Shown piece by piece: positions 34,827 to 43,698 of a DNA stretch of 64,000 nucleotides (the first letter of the stretch is position 1; the number at the start of each line of letters is the position of its first letter). This DNA comes from an uncultured Bacteroides sp. (lineage in GTDB: Bacteria; Bacteroidota; Bacteroidia; Bacteroidales; Bacteroidaceae), in NCBI RefSeq assembly GCF_963678845.1, contig NZ_OY787466.1:186001-250000 (forward strand), in the 5' to 3' direction. The translations under genes and the position numbers were made by a program. Below the pieces are notes generated by a model, which saw only the letters and a program-made list of their open reading frames with translations, did not search any database and was not told the DNA's origin.

Positions 34827-36383
34827 ATGAAAAAGTCAACAATCTGGATATTAGGTATTGTAATGGGACTTTCTTTTATTAGCTTGCTTTATCTTCAGGT
34901 AAGCTATATAGAAGAGATGGTTAAGATGCGAAATGAGCAATTTGATGAATCTGTCAAACGCAGCTTATATCAGGTTTCTAAAAATCTGGAGTACGATGAG
35001 ACTTTGAGATATTTGGAAAAGGATGTGGCTGAAACGGAACGTGTGGCTTTAAGTTCTCAGGCTGCTCCCTCTGCTGTTGCAGTTAATAATAAAGAAACTT
35101 TGGCGCACCAGTCTTCGCATTATTCAATGACGTCCTCTTCTTCCGATTTTGAGCTGAAAACAACCATGACAAAGCCTTCAGGATTACCAAAGGCTATGAT
35201 CTCAAGGAAGCACGGAGAAAATAATATCCTTCAGACATCTAAGTCTTTACAGGAAGCTATAAAGAACAGATATCTTCATCAAAGGGTTTTATTAGATGAA
35301 GTAGTTTTGAATATTCTCTATAAGTCTAGCGATAATACATTGGATGAACGTGTTAATTTTAAAAATCTGGATGGATATTTAAAATCCGAGTTTGTGAATA
35401 ACGGAATTGATATACCTTATCATTTTACGGTCACCGATAAAGATGGAAGGGAGGCATACCGATGTCCGGATTATGAAGATGTAGGAAGTGAAAACTCCTA
35501 TACCCAAATACTTTTTCCAAATGATCCGCCTTCGAAGATTAGTTTTATGACGGTGCATTTCCCTTCAAGGCGGGATTATATTTTTGATTCTATTAGTTTT
35601 ATGCTTCCGTCTTTGGCATTTACATTGGTATTGCTTATCACATTTATCTTTACTATTTATATTGCTTTTAGGCAGAAAAAGCTGACTGAGATGAAGAATG
35701 ACTTTATTAATAATATGACGCATGAATTTAAAACGCCAATATCTACCATTTCTTTGGCAGCTCAGATGCTGAAAGATCCGGCGGTGGGTAAGTCTCCACA
35801 GATGTTTCAGCATATATCTGGCGTGATAAATGATGAAACGAAGCGGCTGAGATTTCAGGTTGAGAAGGTACTTCAGATGTCTATGTTTGAACGTCAGAAA
35901 GCAACTTTGAAGATGAAAGAAATTGATGCAAACGATCTTATTTCGGGAGTAATCAATACATTTACTTTGAAGGTGGAAAAATATAATGGAAGGATTGAAG
36001 CAAATCTAAAAGCTGAAGATCCAAATATCTTTGTGGATGAGATGCATATTACTAACGTGATCTTTAACCTGATGGATAATGCTGTTAAGTATAAGAAACC
36101 TGAAGAAGATTTGTTGCTTACTGTAACTACTTGGAATGAACCAGGTAAATTGTGTATATCCATTGCCGATAATGGTATTGGAATAAAGAAAGAAAATTTA
36201 AAGAAGGTCTTTGATAAGTTTTACCGGGTTCATACCGGTAATTTACATGATGTTAAAGGCTTTGGATTAGGACTTGCTTACGTAAAAAAAATAATTCAGG
36301 ATCACAAAGGTACTATACGTATTGAAAGTGAACTGGGTGTAGGGAGTAAATTTATTATTGTATTACCTTTATTAAATAATTAA
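34827..36383 (+). CDS. rprX: Sensor histidine kinase RprX
   Basis: A 518-residue membrane kinase. A transmembrane helix at 7-25 and another near 258-281 enclose a periplasmic sensor region of about 230 residues that is Ser/Thr-rich around residues 75-115. NDFINNMTHEFKTPISTISL holds the phosphorylated His299. N, G1 and G2 boxes follow (NLMDNAVKYKK, IADNGIGIKKENL, GFGLGLAYVKKI). No HAMP domain is apparent. Sequence and pairing with the next gene match B. fragilis RprX, first found through effects on tetracycline resistance. The stop is 4 bases before rprY. Confidence 0.9.
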   Translation: MKKSTIWILGIVMGLSFISLLYLQVSYIEEMVKMRNEQFDESVKRSLYQVSKNLEYDETLRYLEKDVAETERVALSSQAAPSAVAVNNKETLAHQSSHYSMTSSSSDFELKTTMTKPSGLPKAMISRKHGENNILQTSKSLQEAIKNRYLHQRVLLDEVVLNILYKSSDNTLDERVNFKNLDGYLKSEFVNNGIDIPYHFTVTDKDGREAYRCPDYEDVGSENSYTQILFPNDPPSKISFMTVHFPSRRDYIFDSISFMLPSLAFTLVLLITFIFTIYIAFRQKKLTEMKNDFINNMTHEFKTPISTISLAAQMLKDPAVGKSPQMFQHISGVINDETKRLRFQVEKVLQMSMFERQKATLKMKEIDANDLISGVINTFTLKVEKYNGRIEANLKAEDPNIFVDEMHITNVIFNLMDNAVKYKKPEEDLLLTVTTWNEPGKLCISIADNGIGIKKENLKKVFDKFYRVHTGNLHDVKGFGLGLAYVKKIIQDHKGTIRIESELGVGSKFIIVLPLLNN

Positions 36384-36387
36384 CAAT

Positions 36388-37089
36388 ATGGACGAGAAAA
36401 TGCGTATTTTACTTTGCGAAGATGATGAGAATCTTGGCATGCTTTTGAGAGAATATTTGCAAGCTAAAGGATATTCCGCAGAGCTGTATCCTGATGGAGA
36501 AGCTGGTTATAAGGCTTTCCTGAAGAATAAGTACGATTTATGCGTATTTGATGTTATGATGCCAAAAAAGGACGGATTCACTTTGGCGCAGGAAGTTCGT
36601 GCAGCTAATGCTGAGATTCCTATCATATTTCTAACAGCTAAAACGCTTAAAGATGACATACTTGAAGGCTTTAAAATTGGAGCTGACGACTATTTAACTA
36701 AACCATTCAGTATGGAAGAGCTTACTTTCAGAATTGAAGCTATTTTGAGAAGAGTAAGAGGAAAGAAGAATAAAGAAAGTAATGTTTATAAGATTGGCAA
36801 GTTTGTTTTTGATACTCAGAAGCAAATCCTTTCTATCGATGGTAACCAAACAAAGCTTACAACAAAGGAATCTGAATTACTTGGGCTTTTATGTGCTCAT
36901 GCTAATGAAATCCTGCAAAGAGATTTTGCTTTGAAAACAATATGGATTGATGATAACTATTTCAATGCACGTAGTATGGATGTGTATATCACAAAACTTC
37001 GTAAGCATTTGAAAGAAGATGAATCTATTGAAATTATTAATATTCACGGAAAGGGATATAAACTGATTACTCCTGAAGTGGAGGCTTAA
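36388..37089 (+). CDS. rprY: Response regulator RprY
   Basis: A 233-residue OmpR/PhoB-type regulator. The receiver has the acidic pocket Glu11-Asp12-Asp13, phosphorylated Asp55 (CVFDVMMPKKDG), Thr83 and Lys105 (LTKPFS), all intact. The C-terminal winged helix (about 130-230) includes LTTKESELLGLL and MDVYITKLRKHL. It is the partner of the kinase encoded 4 bases upstream. A second possible start is Met5. The operon ends in a long hairpin at 37105-37150. Confidence 0.93.
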   Translation: MDEKMRILLCEDDENLGMLLREYLQAKGYSAELYPDGEAGYKAFLKNKYDLCVFDVMMPKKDGFTLAQEVRAANAEIPIIFLTAKTLKDDILEGFKIGADDYLTKPFSMEELTFRIEAILRRVRGKKNKESNVYKIGKFVFDTQKQILSIDGNQTKLTTKESELLGLLCAHANEILQRDFALKTIWIDDNYFNARSMDVYITKLRKHLKEDESIEIINIHGKGYKLITPEVEA

Positions 37090-37104
37090 ATGATAAAAGT
37101 TTCT

Positions 37105-37150
37105 ATTAAGAACAAAGGCCGGAAATTTCTTTCCGGCCTTTGTTCTTAAT
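37105..37150. terminator. Bidirectional terminator between rprY and marR
   Basis: A perfect 21-bp inverted repeat (37105-37125 with 37130-37150; core AACAAAGGCCGGAAA) with a 4-base loop between converging genes. It can end both transcripts. Confidence 0.85.
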
Positions 37151-37164
37151 AATGAGATAATAAT

Positions 37165-37611
37165 TTAGTCCTTTGTATTATGAAAAATAGCCCGAAGAAC
37201 TTCCTGGCTTATTTCCAGATCCTTTAATGTTATTCCGCGCAAAGCTTCTTTTAATGTCAGTGCAGCAACTAGCCTTGTCTTTTCTTCTATTTCACGTCCT
37301 GTTTTAGTCAGGTGAATGAGGTTGGTTCTTCTATCTTTTTTATCAGAAATGCGAACTACCAGGTGTTGCTTTTCCATATTGTCAATCAAGCGGGTCATGC
37401 TAGGCTTGTCTTTAAAGGTTGCATTGCACAACTCTTGTTGGGTTACCCCGTCTTTCTCCCATAGAAAAATAAGAACGGTCCACTGCTCTGGGCTGATTTC
37501 TAAATTGTTTTGCCTGAAGTTACGAGACAATTTTCGGTTTATTGCTGCCGATACTTTGCCATTTAATATAGCAAAAATTAACTGAATATCAAAATTAAAT
37601 TGTTCGATCAT
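37165..37611 (-). CDS. MarR-family transcriptional regulator
   Basis: A 148-residue winged-helix repressor. LEISPEQWTVLIFLWEKDGV and TQQELCNATFKDKPSMTRLI form the DNA-binding helices, and ISDKKDRRTNLIHLTKTGRE is the beta-wing with the conserved DxR motif. Start chosen at ATG 37611 (MIEQFNFD); the longer frame from 37647 would include the -7 box at 37636-37643. The ligand and targets are unknown, and no transporter or enzyme is adjacent on its strand. Confidence 0.87.
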   Translation of the reverse strand: MIEQFNFDIQLIFAILNGKVSAAINRKLSRNFRQNNLEISPEQWTVLIFLWEKDGVTQQELCNATFKDKPSMTRLIDNMEKQHLVVRISDKKDRRTNLIHLTKTGREIEEKTRLVAALTLKEALRGITLKDLEISQEVLRAIFHNTKD

Positions 37612-37635
37612 GAAATTATTGTTTAAACAACCTTG

Positions 37636-37643
37636 CAAATATA
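37636..37643 (-). promoter_or_regulatory. -7 box of marR
   Basis: The minus strand reads TATATTTG (TAnnTTTG), 24 bases before ATG 37611, which decides the start codon. Confidence 0.6.
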
Positions 37644-37711
37644 ACATTCTTATCTTAATTAATATAAAGCAATGGATAAAAAACGATAAAAATAAAAAAG
37701 GATTAAAATGG

Positions 37712-37742
37712 TTTGTGGTTAAGGATTAAATGATTATCTTTG
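37712..37742 (+). promoter_or_regulatory. Promoter of the rpsF-rpsR-rplI operon
   Basis: TTTG at 37712-37715, a 19-base spacer and TATCTTTG at 37735-37742: an almost ideal -33/-7 promoter. The leader is only about 35 bases, leaving no room for a large S6:S18 autoregulatory RNA upstream of rpsF. Confidence 0.75.
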
Positions 37743-37784
37743 CGCTCTCATAAAACAAATATTTATTTTATTAATTAAACGAGT

Positions 37785-38129
37785 ATGAATCAATACGAAA
37801 CCGTTTTCATTTTGACTCCCGTTTTATCTGATGTTCAGATGAAGGAAGCGGTAGAAAAATTCAAAGCTGTTCTGCAAGCAGAAGGAGCTGAGATTATTAA
37901 TGAAGAGAATTGGGGACTCAAGAAGTTGGCTTACCCAATCCAAAAGAAATCAACAGGTTTTTATCAGTTGGTAGAGTTTAAGGCTGAACCATCAGTTGTT
38001 GAAAAGTTAGAACTAAGCTTCCGTCGTGATGAGAAAGTTATCCGTTTCTTAACTTTCAGAATGGATAAGTATGCTGCAGAGTATGCTGCTAAGAGAAGAC
38101 ATGTAAAATTAACTAAAAAGGAGGATTAA
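37785..38129 (+). CDS. rpsF: 30S ribosomal protein S6
   Basis: A 114-residue ribosomal protein with the S6 ferredoxin-like fold: NQYETVFILTPVLSD at the start, then NWGLKKLAYPIQKKSTGFYQ and RRDEKVIRFLTFR. The C-terminus is Lys/Arg-rich (KRRHVKLTKKED). It binds S18 on the 30S platform, and S18 is encoded 2 bases downstream. It is the first gene of a conserved three-gene operon with S18 and L9. Confidence 0.97.
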   Translation: MNQYETVFILTPVLSDVQMKEAVEKFKAVLQAEGAEIINEENWGLKKLAYPIQKKSTGFYQLVEFKAEPSVVEKLELSFRRDEKVIRFLTFRMDKYAAEYAAKRRHVKLTKKED

Positions 38130-38131
38130 TC

Positions 38132-38404
38132 ATGGCACAACAAAATCAATCAGAAATCAGATATTTAACTCCACCTTCAGTAGACGTTAAGAAAAAGAAA
38201 TACTGTCGTTTCAAAAAGAGTGGTATCAGATATATCGACTATAAGGATCCTGAATTCTTGAAAAAATTCTTAAACGAACAAGGAAAAATTCTTCCTCGTC
38301 GTATTACTGGTACTTCTTTGAAGTTCCAACGTAGAATTGCACAGGCTGTGAAGAGAGCGCGTCACTTGGCGTTACTACCATATGTAACTGACATGATGAA
38401 ATAA
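38132..38404 (+). CDS. rpsR: 30S ribosomal protein S18
   Basis: A 90-residue ribosomal protein. KKKYCRFKKSGIRYIDYKDP and ILPRRITGTSLKFQRRIAQA with VKRARHLALLPY are the S18 signature blocks. One Cys (KYCRF) remains, so it is not the four-Cys zinc-binding form. It forms a dimer with S6, encoded immediately upstream. Confidence 0.97.
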   Translation: MAQQNQSEIRYLTPPSVDVKKKKYCRFKKSGIRYIDYKDPEFLKKFLNEQGKILPRRITGTSLKFQRRIAQAVKRARHLALLPYVTDMMK

Positions 38405-38419
38405 TAAGGAGGAGATAGT

Positions 38420-38863
38420 ATGGAAATTATATTGAAAGAAGACGTAGTAAATTTGGGTTATAAGAACGACATTGTAACTGTTAAGTCTGGTTATGGCCGT
38501 AACTTCCTTATTCCTACAGGAAAAGCGATTATCGCTTCTCCATCTGCAAAGAAAATGTTGGCTGAAGATTTGAAGCAACGTGCGCACAAACTTGAGAAAA
38601 TTAAAAATGATGCTGAAGCAGCTGCTGCTAAGCTTAAAGAAGTTTCTCTGACAATTGCTACTAAAGTTAGCTCTACTGGAACTATTTTTGGTTCTGTATC
38701 TAATATTCAGATAGCAGATGCGCTTGCTAAACTTGGCTTTGAAGTTGATAGAAAGATTATTGTTGTTAAGGACTCTGTTAAAGAAGTAGGTTCTTATGTA
38801 GCTGTAGTTAAGCTTCACAAAGAGGTTTCTGTAGAAATTCCTTTTGAAGTAGTTGCTGAATAA
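38420..38863 (+). CDS. rplI: 50S ribosomal protein L9
   Basis: A 147-residue ribosomal protein with the L9 N-terminal signature (MEIILKEDVVNLGYKNDIVT, then VKSGYGRNFLIPTGKA), the long linking helix rich in Lys, Glu and Ala, and the C-terminal domain (KVSSTGTIFGSVSNIQIADA). A good Shine-Dalgarno-like GGAGGAG precedes the ATG, as also for rpsR. Last gene of the operon, followed by a terminator. Confidence 0.97.
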   Translation: MEIILKEDVVNLGYKNDIVTVKSGYGRNFLIPTGKAIIASPSAKKMLAEDLKQRAHKLEKIKNDAEAAAAKLKEVSLTIATKVSSTGTIFGSVSNIQIADALAKLGFEVDRKIIVVKDSVKEVGSYVAVVKLHKEVSVEIPFEVVAE

Positions 38864-38885
38864 TAAATTTCTTTTAAAGATAAAT

Positions 38886-38919
38886 AAAGAGGCTGTCTCA
38901 TTGAGATAGCCTCTTTTGT
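38886..38919 (+). terminator. Terminator of the ribosomal protein operon
   Basis: AAAGAGGCTGTCTC pairs with GAGATAGCCTCTTT with one mismatch across a 3-base loop, then TTG. It is 22 bases after the rplI stop. Confidence 0.8.
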
Positions 38920-39228
38920 TTGCTATATCCTGGATATAAAAGAATAGTTATGTGTAGCCATACTTTTGATTGGTGAGGTGTCTGTTCAACTCCTTTTTAT
39001 CCTGAAAGTGTAATTCTGTCATGGCTGGCTATTGTGGGATTTTAGGCTTGGCGTAAAGTGATAAGTACCGTTTCTGTGATAGATGGCTGCTGTAGTTAAA
39101 TAGTAGAAGGGCGTAACAATTGGTTATATAAGGCTATTAGAGTGTTTTTGAAGCTTGTTGTGATATCTTTGTGGGATATTCGGAAGGATAATGCTAACTT
39201 TGGTTTTGTTAAAGGAAAGGTATGGGCA
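38920..39228. other. Spacer without a recognisable gene
   Basis: No reading frame of coding character was found. It contains a 15-base palindrome TATATCCTGGATATA (38924-38938) and two rightward -7-like boxes, TATCTTTG (39164-39171) and TAACTTTG (39195-39202). These face into the 3' end of the small lipoprotein gene on the opposite strand and could make a short antisense transcript. Confidence 0.4.
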
Positions 39229-39267
39229 TAAAAAAAAGTCTGGTGCTCTATGAGCACGCCAGACTTT
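39229..39267 (-). terminator. Terminator of the Ala-rich lipoprotein gene
   Basis: On the minus strand AAAGTCTGG..GTGCTC pairs with GAGCAC..CCAGACTTT, followed by a run of eight T in all. It is 25 bases after the stop codon. Confidence 0.85.
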
Positions 39268-39291
39268 CAATTCTCTCTACGAGTTCGTTAC

Positions 39292-39513
39292 TTACTTAGC
39301 AGGAGTAGCTGCTGTTGTAGTAGTTGCTGCGCTATCAGCTGTTGCTGTAGTGTCAGCTGCTGCTGCTGCTGCTGCTTCAGCTTCTGCTGCTGCGATAGAA
39401 TCAGCTACACGGATAGAATCAGCTTGTTTTGCAGCTTGGTCTGCTGCTTTGTTACCACAAGATGCGAAAGAAACTGCTGCAATAGCAACGAACATTAATA
39501 CTAACTTTTTCAT
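39292..39513 (-). CDS. Small Ala/Thr-rich lipoprotein
   Basis: A 73-residue predicted lipoprotein: MKKLVLMFVAIAAVSFASC with lipobox FASC (Cys19). The mature part is low-complexity, with alternating Ala/Asp/Ser and Ala/Thr and no aromatic residues, ending ATPAK. The first 35 mature residues could be a charged helix. It has its own strong promoter and terminator, so it is monocistronic and may be abundant, as small envelope lipoproteins often are. The central Ala tract is encoded by repeated GCA/GCT triplets and could vary in length. No specific function is known. Confidence 0.75.
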   Translation of the reverse strand: MKKLVLMFVAIAAVSFASCGNKAADQAAKQADSIRVADSIAAAEAEAAAAAAADTTATADSAATTTTAATPAK

Positions 39514-39565
39514 TTTCTTTGATTTTTAAATCTGTAATACAATTAATTGCTTTATTAAAACGTTG

Positions 39566-39602
39566 CAAATGTATGCACTTTTTTGATAGGTTGTATCAAA
39601 AA
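39566..39602 (-). promoter_or_regulatory. Promoter and inverted repeat of the small lipoprotein gene
   Basis: The minus strand reads TACATTTG at 39573-39566 (TAnnTTTG). Just upstream, TTTTTGATA and TATCAAAAA (39580-39588 and 39594-39602) form a 9-bp inverted repeat covering the expected -33 region, a possible operator. Confidence 0.5.
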
Positions 39603-39671
39603 GAACAATTATTTTATATTTTTTTTTGAATATTTTTTTCTATTCTCATTTGTTCTACCATGGTCATTTAT

Positions 39672-41345
39672 TTAATTATCTGCTATACTGTTATATAGAT
39701 ACCTCTTTATGCTCTTTTTAGGGGTCTTCTCAAATGCTGTAGGATAGATCTGAATTTGACTAACCTTTTCATAATTTGCGATTATTTTATTTAGATTCTT
39801 CAAATTCTCATCCATTATTGTTTTAAGATTGTCTTCGTGGTTAAGGCCAAGAGAATCTAACGTTTCATAATCCGGATAAACAAGCCCTATAAGCTTTTTA
39901 TTTCTTTCGATGATTAAGCTTTCCATTATAAATGGTAAATTATTTAATTTAGCCTCTATTTCTTCTGGAAAGATATTCTGTCCGCTTGAGCTTAAAATCA
40001 TCGTTTTGCTTCTTCCTCTGATGTATATATTGCCATCTATATCAATAGTACCAAGATCTCCGGTTTTAAGCCATCCATCTTCAGTAAAAACTTCTTTAGT
40101 AGCTTCTTCGTTTTTATAATATCCTTTCATTACGTTTTCACCTCTTACCTGTATTTCTCCGGTTGAGTTATATGCGTCTTCGGAGTCAATTCTTACTTCC
40201 ATTATATCCAGAATTTTTCCGGAAGCACCAGGGATAAATTCATTCCAGGGGCTATAGCCAATTAACGGGCCACATTCTGTCATTCCGTAACCAATGGTAA
40301 AAGGAAATTTTATTTTATAAAAGAATTCCACTACTTCCGGATTCATAGCTGCTCCGCCAATAATAATCTCCTTAAATCGTCCGCCAAGAGCATCAACCAG
40401 CTTTTTACGAATCTGAGCGTAAATCTGTGCATCTAATAATGGAATGTTTAAGGCCCATTTCATCCCTTTTTTACTTATAAGCGGTTGTATTACGTTTTTA
40501 TAGATCTTTTCAATGACAAGTGGAACTGTTATAATCAGATTAGGGCGGACTTCTTCAAAGGCTTTCATAAGAATCTTTGGAGAAGGGGTTTTCCCCAATA
40601 AGGTAACATGTGTTCCTACTGCTGTGGCTGTAAGAAAGTCAAATGCGCATCCGTATGCATGAGCCAATGGTAGGAATGATAATACGCAATCTCCTCGTTT
40701 AAGTAATTCGGTACGTATTCCATATGTTACATTCCCTGCAAGATTGTTTCCTGTTAACATTACTCCTTTGCTAAACCCGGTTGTTCCTGATGTATAATTA
40801 AGCAGTATTACTTTCTCGTTTGATAAAGTAGTATATTCAATATTATCTTTATTAAAACCGTTAGGATATGTTTTGCTCATGGCTGCATCCAAATGCTTGA
40901 TAAACTTTTGAACAGTCTCGCCATCACGTTGATGTAGACATCTGAAATCGGTTAATGAAAATACTCCTCTTATCTCATTTAGTTTTTCTTCTTCCAGAGT
41001 TTCCCAGATGCTATCACTGGTAAATAAGAATACAGATTCTGAATGGTTCACAATATGGTGTACATCATCGGGGTTAAAGTCTTGCAGAATGGGAACTACA
41101 ATGGCACCAAAAGTGATTGTTGCCATATAGGCTATACACCAACGGGAATTGTTTTTCCCAATAATTGCTATTTTGTCACCTCTCCTAAGGCTGCAATGGT
41201 GAAATAAAAGATGTAGTTTGGCTATTTCTTCGGCTACTTCTCCATAGGTATATGTTGTGTTTTCACCATAATCTGTGAAACAAGGTAATTCCCAGTTTTC
41301 TTTGAAGCTATTTTCATATAGCTTAATAAAGTTTTCTTTTATCAT
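39672..41345 (-). CDS. AMP-dependent acyl-CoA synthetase (long-chain fatty acid type)
   Basis: A 557-residue adenylate-forming enzyme. LLNYTSGTTGFSKGVML is the AMP-binding P-loop motif, IGYGMTECGPLIGYSP the A5 motif and WLKTGDLGTID the A7 motif. The A8 hinge reads YIRGRSKTMI, and the catalytic Lys region near the C-terminus is KTPKKSIKRYLY. It resembles bacterial long-chain fatty acid CoA ligases. It probably activates exogenous or recycled fatty acids with ATP and CoA. It stands alone, diverging from mtaB. No signal peptide or membrane segment is seen. Confidence 0.88.
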   Translation of the reverse strand: MIKENFIKLYENSFKENWELPCFTDYGENTTYTYGEVAEEIAKLHLLFHHCSLRRGDKIAIIGKNNSRWCIAYMATITFGAIVVPILQDFNPDDVHHIVNHSESVFLFTSDSIWETLEEEKLNEIRGVFSLTDFRCLHQRDGETVQKFIKHLDAAMSKTYPNGFNKDNIEYTTLSNEKVILLNYTSGTTGFSKGVMLTGNNLAGNVTYGIRTELLKRGDCVLSFLPLAHAYGCAFDFLTATAVGTHVTLLGKTPSPKILMKAFEEVRPNLIITVPLVIEKIYKNVIQPLISKKGMKWALNIPLLDAQIYAQIRKKLVDALGGRFKEIIIGGAAMNPEVVEFFYKIKFPFTIGYGMTECGPLIGYSPWNEFIPGASGKILDIMEVRIDSEDAYNSTGEIQVRGENVMKGYYKNEEATKEVFTEDGWLKTGDLGTIDIDGNIYIRGRSKTMILSSSGQNIFPEEIEAKLNNLPFIMESLIIERNKKLIGLVYPDYETLDSLGLNHEDNLKTIMDENLKNLNKIIANYEKVSQIQIYPTAFEKTPKKSIKRYLYNSIADN

Positions 41346-41454
41346 TGTTTGATTCTTGATAATTTGTGCGAAAATAGATATAAACTTTCGTTCCCGAAAA
41401 TGTTTCTATAATAAAGTAAATAGGTGTATAACAACTTTTAATTATAATAATGTG

Positions 41455-41462
41455 TAACTTTG
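41455..41462 (+). promoter_or_regulatory. -7 box of the mtaB operon
   Basis: TAACTTTG, a full match to TAnnTTTG, lies 25 bases before the mtaB ATG. Confidence 0.6.
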
Positions 41463-41487
41463 CACCGGATAACATTTTTAACAGATT

Positions 41488-42807
41488 ATGATAGATACCA
41501 CTATATTTCAGGATAAAACAGCTGTTTATTATACTTTAGGCTGTAAATTAAACTTTTCAGAGACCTCTACTATTGGTCAGACTCTTCGGGAAGCAGGTAT
41601 CCGAACTGCCAGAAAAGGAGAGAAAGCGGATATTTGTGTTGTTAATACTTGTTCGGTTACAGAGATGGCCGATAAGAAATGTCGTCAGGCTATTCACCGT
41701 TTGGTAAAACAACACCCTGGTGCATTTGTTGTTGTAACTGGTTGTTATGCACAGCTTAAGCCAGAAAATGTGGCCGAGATTGAAGGTGTGGATGTTGTAT
41801 TAGGTGCAGAACAGAAGAAAGATTTGCTTAAATATTTGGGTGATCTGCATAAACATGATAAAGGAGAAGCGATTGCTTCAACTACAAAAGATATTCGTTC
41901 ATTTGCTCCGTCTTGTTCAAGAGGAGACCGTACCCGTTATTTCCTGAAAGTACAGGATGGTTGTGATTATTTCTGTTCTTATTGTACCATTCCTTTTGCC
42001 CGTGGCCGTAGTCGTAACGGAACAATTGCTTCAATGGTTGAGCAGGCTGAAAATGCTGCTTCCGAAGGAGGGCATGAGATTGTTCTTACAGGAGTAAATA
42101 TTGGTGATTTCGGAAGAAGTACCGATGAGAACTTCTTTGATCTTGTAAAGGCATTGGATAATGTGCAGGGAATTGAACGTTACCGTATCTCCTCAATAGA
42201 ACCAAACTTGCTGACCGATGAAATTATTGAATATGTTTCTCAGTCACGAAGTTTTATGCCTCATTTCCATATTCCACTTCAGTCGGGTAGTGATGATGTG
42301 CTGAAGCTGATGCGCCGTCGTTACGATACTTCACTCTTTGCCGAAAAGGTGACAAAGATAAAAGAAATTATGCCCGATGCATTTATCGGTGTAGATGTCA
42401 TTGTTGGTACACGCGGTGAAACAGACGAATACTTTGAACAGGCTTATGAATTCCTAAAAGGATTAGATATTTCTCAATTACATGTGTTTAGTTATTCAGA
42501 ACGTCCAGGTACACAGGCGTTGAAAATAGAGTATGTGGTTTCTCCTGAAGTAAAACATCAAAGAAGCCAAAGATTATTGGCTCTTTCTGATGAAAAGACT
42601 AAAGCTTTTTATGCAAAAAGAATTGGTGAAACAAAGACTGTTCTTCTTGAAAAACCTAAGGCTGGTTCACCGATGCATGGGTTCACAGATAATTATATCC
42701 GAGTAGAGGTAGAAAATGCACCTAAACTAGATAACCATCTGGTGAAAGTTTCTTTGGGTGATTTTAATGAAGACAATACCGCTTTAAAAGGAACTATAAT
42801 TGAATAA
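41488..42807 (+). CDS. mtaB: tRNA t6A37 methylthiotransferase MtaB
   Basis: A 439-residue radical SAM enzyme that adds a methylthio group to t6A37 in ANN-decoding tRNAs. The N-terminal UPF0004 domain has the three cluster cysteines (LGCKLNFSE, VNTCSVTEMADKKCR, VTGCYAQLKP). The radical SAM domain holds CDYFCSYCTIPFARGRSR, the CX3CX2C motif, and a TRAM-like tail closes the protein. It is the first gene of a tight run with an acyltransferase, a glycosyltransferase and methylglyoxal synthase. Confidence 0.94.
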   Translation: MIDTTIFQDKTAVYYTLGCKLNFSETSTIGQTLREAGIRTARKGEKADICVVNTCSVTEMADKKCRQAIHRLVKQHPGAFVVVTGCYAQLKPENVAEIEGVDVVLGAEQKKDLLKYLGDLHKHDKGEAIASTTKDIRSFAPSCSRGDRTRYFLKVQDGCDYFCSYCTIPFARGRSRNGTIASMVEQAENAASEGGHEIVLTGVNIGDFGRSTDENFFDLVKALDNVQGIERYRISSIEPNLLTDEIIEYVSQSRSFMPHFHIPLQSGSDDVLKLMRRRYDTSLFAEKVTKIKEIMPDAFIGVDVIVGTRGETDEYFEQAYEFLKGLDISQLHVFSYSERPGTQALKIEYVVSPEVKHQRSQRLLALSDEKTKAFYAKRIGETKTVLLEKPKAGSPMHGFTDNYIRVEVENAPKLDNHLVKVSLGDFNEDNTALKGTIIE

Positions 42808-42810
42808 CGG

Positions 42811-43698
42811 ATGTCGAAAGTAGTCTACATATTTGCTTATATAGGTATATGGCTTTTGGCTATAATGCCTCTTGAAATACTCTATAAGATATCTGATTGC
42901 CTTTATCTTTTTGTTTATAAGATTGTTGGTTATAGAAAGAATGTTGTAAGAGAGAATCTTAAAAACTCATTCCCGGAAAAAACAAAAGAAGAATTAGAAA
43001 CCATTGAACATAAGTTCTATCACTATATTTGTGATTATATGTTGGAGAGTATGAAGATGCTGCTCCTTTCTAAAAAAGAATTGTTTCGGCGTTTAACATT
43101 TCATAATACAGATCTTTATCTTGAAATGCTTGAAAAGCATGGAGGGATAATAATTATGATGCCTCACTATGCCAACTTTGAGTGGACCGTTAGTGTGGGC
43201 TCTTTTATGAAAGAGGGAGATATACCTATGCAAGTATATAAACCCATTAGTAATAAATATATTGATGAATTGTTTAAGCATATTCGTTCTCGTTTTGGGG
43301 GGTATAATGTTCCTAAACACGATGCAATTCGCGAAGTAATAAAGGCAAGGCGTGCAGGAAAAAAGCTTGTGCTGGGTTTGATTGCCGACCAGTCTCCTAA
43401 TCCAAGTGGACTGCATTTTTGGACAACCTTTCTAAATCAGCAAACTTCTTTTATGGATGGAGGAGAGCGCATTGCTAAAATGATGGATTTCCCCGTATTT
43501 TATTGTGAGATAAAAAAAGAAAAACGAGGCTATTGTGAAGCTACATTTGAGCTAATGGTGGAATTTCCTAAGGAGACTGCTCACGGAGAGATTACGGAAA
43601 TGTTTGCACGCAGAGTGGAGCAAACAATTCTTCGTGAACCCGCATATTGGTTCTGGTCTCATAAACGATGGAAACATAAACCTCAAAATAAGGAATAA
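42811..43698 (+). CDS. Lipid A biosynthesis-type lysophospholipid acyltransferase
   Basis: A 295-residue membrane-bound acyltransferase of the LpxL/HtrB family. One N-terminal transmembrane segment (about 5-22) is followed by the active-site motif HYANFEWTV (HX4E, near 113-118) and LGLIADQSPNPSGLHFWTTF, the conserved second block. In Gram-negatives these enzymes add secondary acyl chains to lipid A. It starts 3 bases after mtaB and overlaps the next gene by one base. Confidence 0.9.
   Translation: MSKVVYIFAYIGIWLLAIMPLEILYKISDCLYLFVYKIVGYRKNVVRENLKNSFPEKTKEELETIEHKFYHYICDYMLESMKMLLLSKKELFRRLTFHNTDLYLEMLEKHGGIIIMMPHYANFEWTVSVGSFMKEGDIPMQVYKPISNKYIDELFKHIRSRFGGYNVPKHDAIREVIKARRAGKKLVLGLIADQSPNPSGLHFWTTFLNQQTSFMDGGERIAKMMDFPVFYCEIKKEKRGYCEATFELMVEFPKETAHGEITEMFARRVEQTILREPAYWFWSHKRWKHKPQNKE

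Noticed and set aside
37612..37647. Longer start for the MarR gene
   Set aside because: The -7 box lies within this extension, so it cannot be in the transcript.
38375..38818. 147-codon frame antisense to rplI
   Set aside because: Lies wholly over the L9 gene with no promoter or family match.
39250..39498. Cys/Ser-rich plus-strand reading frame
   Set aside because: It is the complement of the Ala-codon repeats in the small lipoprotein gene; the minus-strand frame has a lipobox, promoter and terminator, while this one has none.
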